A stretch of DNA of 11,516 nucleotides. Source: Bacillota bacterium. Lineage in GTDB: Bacteria > Bacillota_A > Clostridia > Lutisporales > Lutisporaceae. The translations under genes and the position numbers were made by a program. The notes under the pieces are model-generated. The model saw nothing but the letters and a program-made list of their open reading frames with translations. It was not told where the DNA came from and did no database searches. The stretch is from contig JAKJBT010000053.1 in assembly GCA_022706865.1 (NCBI GenBank), positions 1 through 11,516 of the forward strand. Reading direction: 5' to 3'. Position 1 is the first letter of the stretch. Every line of letters starts with the position of its first letter. This document shows, one piece after another, positions 11,325-11,516 of the stretch.

Positions 11325-11516
11325 CTAAATAATGATAGCCGGTATGAAAAGCGGCAGATAAACATATATAAGGAATACTATAATCAAACCTATAAGATAG
11401 GGTATAACTTTTTTGGCTATCCTCTCTATCGGCATACCTGTTACAGATGATGCTACAAACAGGTCAATCGCCACCGGCGGCGTTATCATGCCTATGGCTA
11501 TACCGACTGTGAATAT
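11325..11516 (-). CDS. dctM: TRAP transporter large permease subunit (DctM), C-terminal fragment
   Basis: The last 63 codons of a gene that continues past the right edge, ending in TAG at 11325-11327. The peptide starts IFTVGIAIGMITPPVAIDLF and continues VASSVTGMPIERIAKKVIPY, then ends in a hydrophobic helix and the tail LPLFIPAIII. The G-[ML]-[IV]-TPPV-x-x-[DN]-LFV motif followed by a P-[IL]-x-R-[IV] segment and a last transmembrane helix is diagnostic of the DctM (12-TM) subunit of tripartite ATP-independent periplasmic transporters, which import C4-dicarboxylates or other organic acids by sodium symport. The substrate cannot be inferred, and the partner subunits (DctP, DctQ) would lie outside the window. 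A strong terminator follows. Confidence 0.9.
   Translation of the reverse strand: MFTVGIAIGMITPPVAIDLFVASSVTGMPIERIAKKVIPYLIGLIIVFLIYVYLPLFIPAIII

Noticed and set aside
1..11516. CRISPR array, rRNA genes, transposase genes, defence or secretion islands
   Set aside because: No regularly spaced direct repeats, no conserved rRNA segments and no DDE or HUH transposase motifs are visible; the only selfish element is the intein.

Overview
The window looks like chromosomal DNA from an anaerobic, low-GC Firmicute of the class Clostridia. The intergenic DNA is AT-rich, the Shine-Dalgarno sites are strong (GGAGG type), the promoters are sigma-A-like, and the products are common in that group: an adenosylcobalamin-dependent ribonucleotide reductase, a DUF2935 protein, a DUF4015 putative glycoside hydrolase and the end of a TRAP transporter permease. 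A cellulolytic Ruminiclostridium/Acetivibrio-like host is a guess. Nearly everything is on the minus strand; only the GGDEF gene is on the plus strand.

Layout, left to right. (1) 1-1140: a DUF2935 gene (202-1137) with a strong terminator, and a lone hairpin at the left edge. (2) 1313-2563: a two-gene unit, padR then a metallo-beta-lactamase-fold hydrolase, behind a promoter overlapped by two 18-bp palindromes that are probably PadR operators. (3) 2653-4621: a tetR gene and a membrane-anchored alpha/beta hydrolase of the proline-iminopeptidase type. They are driven by a perfect consensus promoter (TTGACA, 17 bp, TATAAT) lying inside a perfect 20-bp inverted repeat. (4) 4658-8240: a class II ribonucleotide reductase (nrdJ) starting with GTG. 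A 366-residue intein with a LAGLIDADG endonuclease is inserted immediately before the thiyl-radical cysteine. Two NrdR-box-like sites 32 bp apart overlap its promoter. (5) 8232-8610: an unexplained intergenic stretch with a GC-richer, palindromic core, a 43-codon ORF and a faint cobalamin-riboswitch resemblance. (6) 8611-9834: a six-TM GGDEF diguanylate cyclase on the plus strand. (7) 9911-11077: a secreted DUF4015 protein. (8) 11118-11294: three perfect hairpins, the last a terminator. (9) 11325-11516: the C-terminus of a TRAP transporter large permease (DctM), running off the right edge.

There is no single large new system. The genes look like independent housekeeping and accessory units, two of them self-regulated ligand-sensor/hydrolase pairs (padR-MBL and tetR-alpha/beta hydrolase). 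The most notable items are the intein at the catalytic cysteine of NrdJ, the two-layer inverted-repeat operator of the TetR unit, the paired NrdR boxes, a terminator-containing repeat found behind two unrelated genes, and the unexplained island at 8301-8532.
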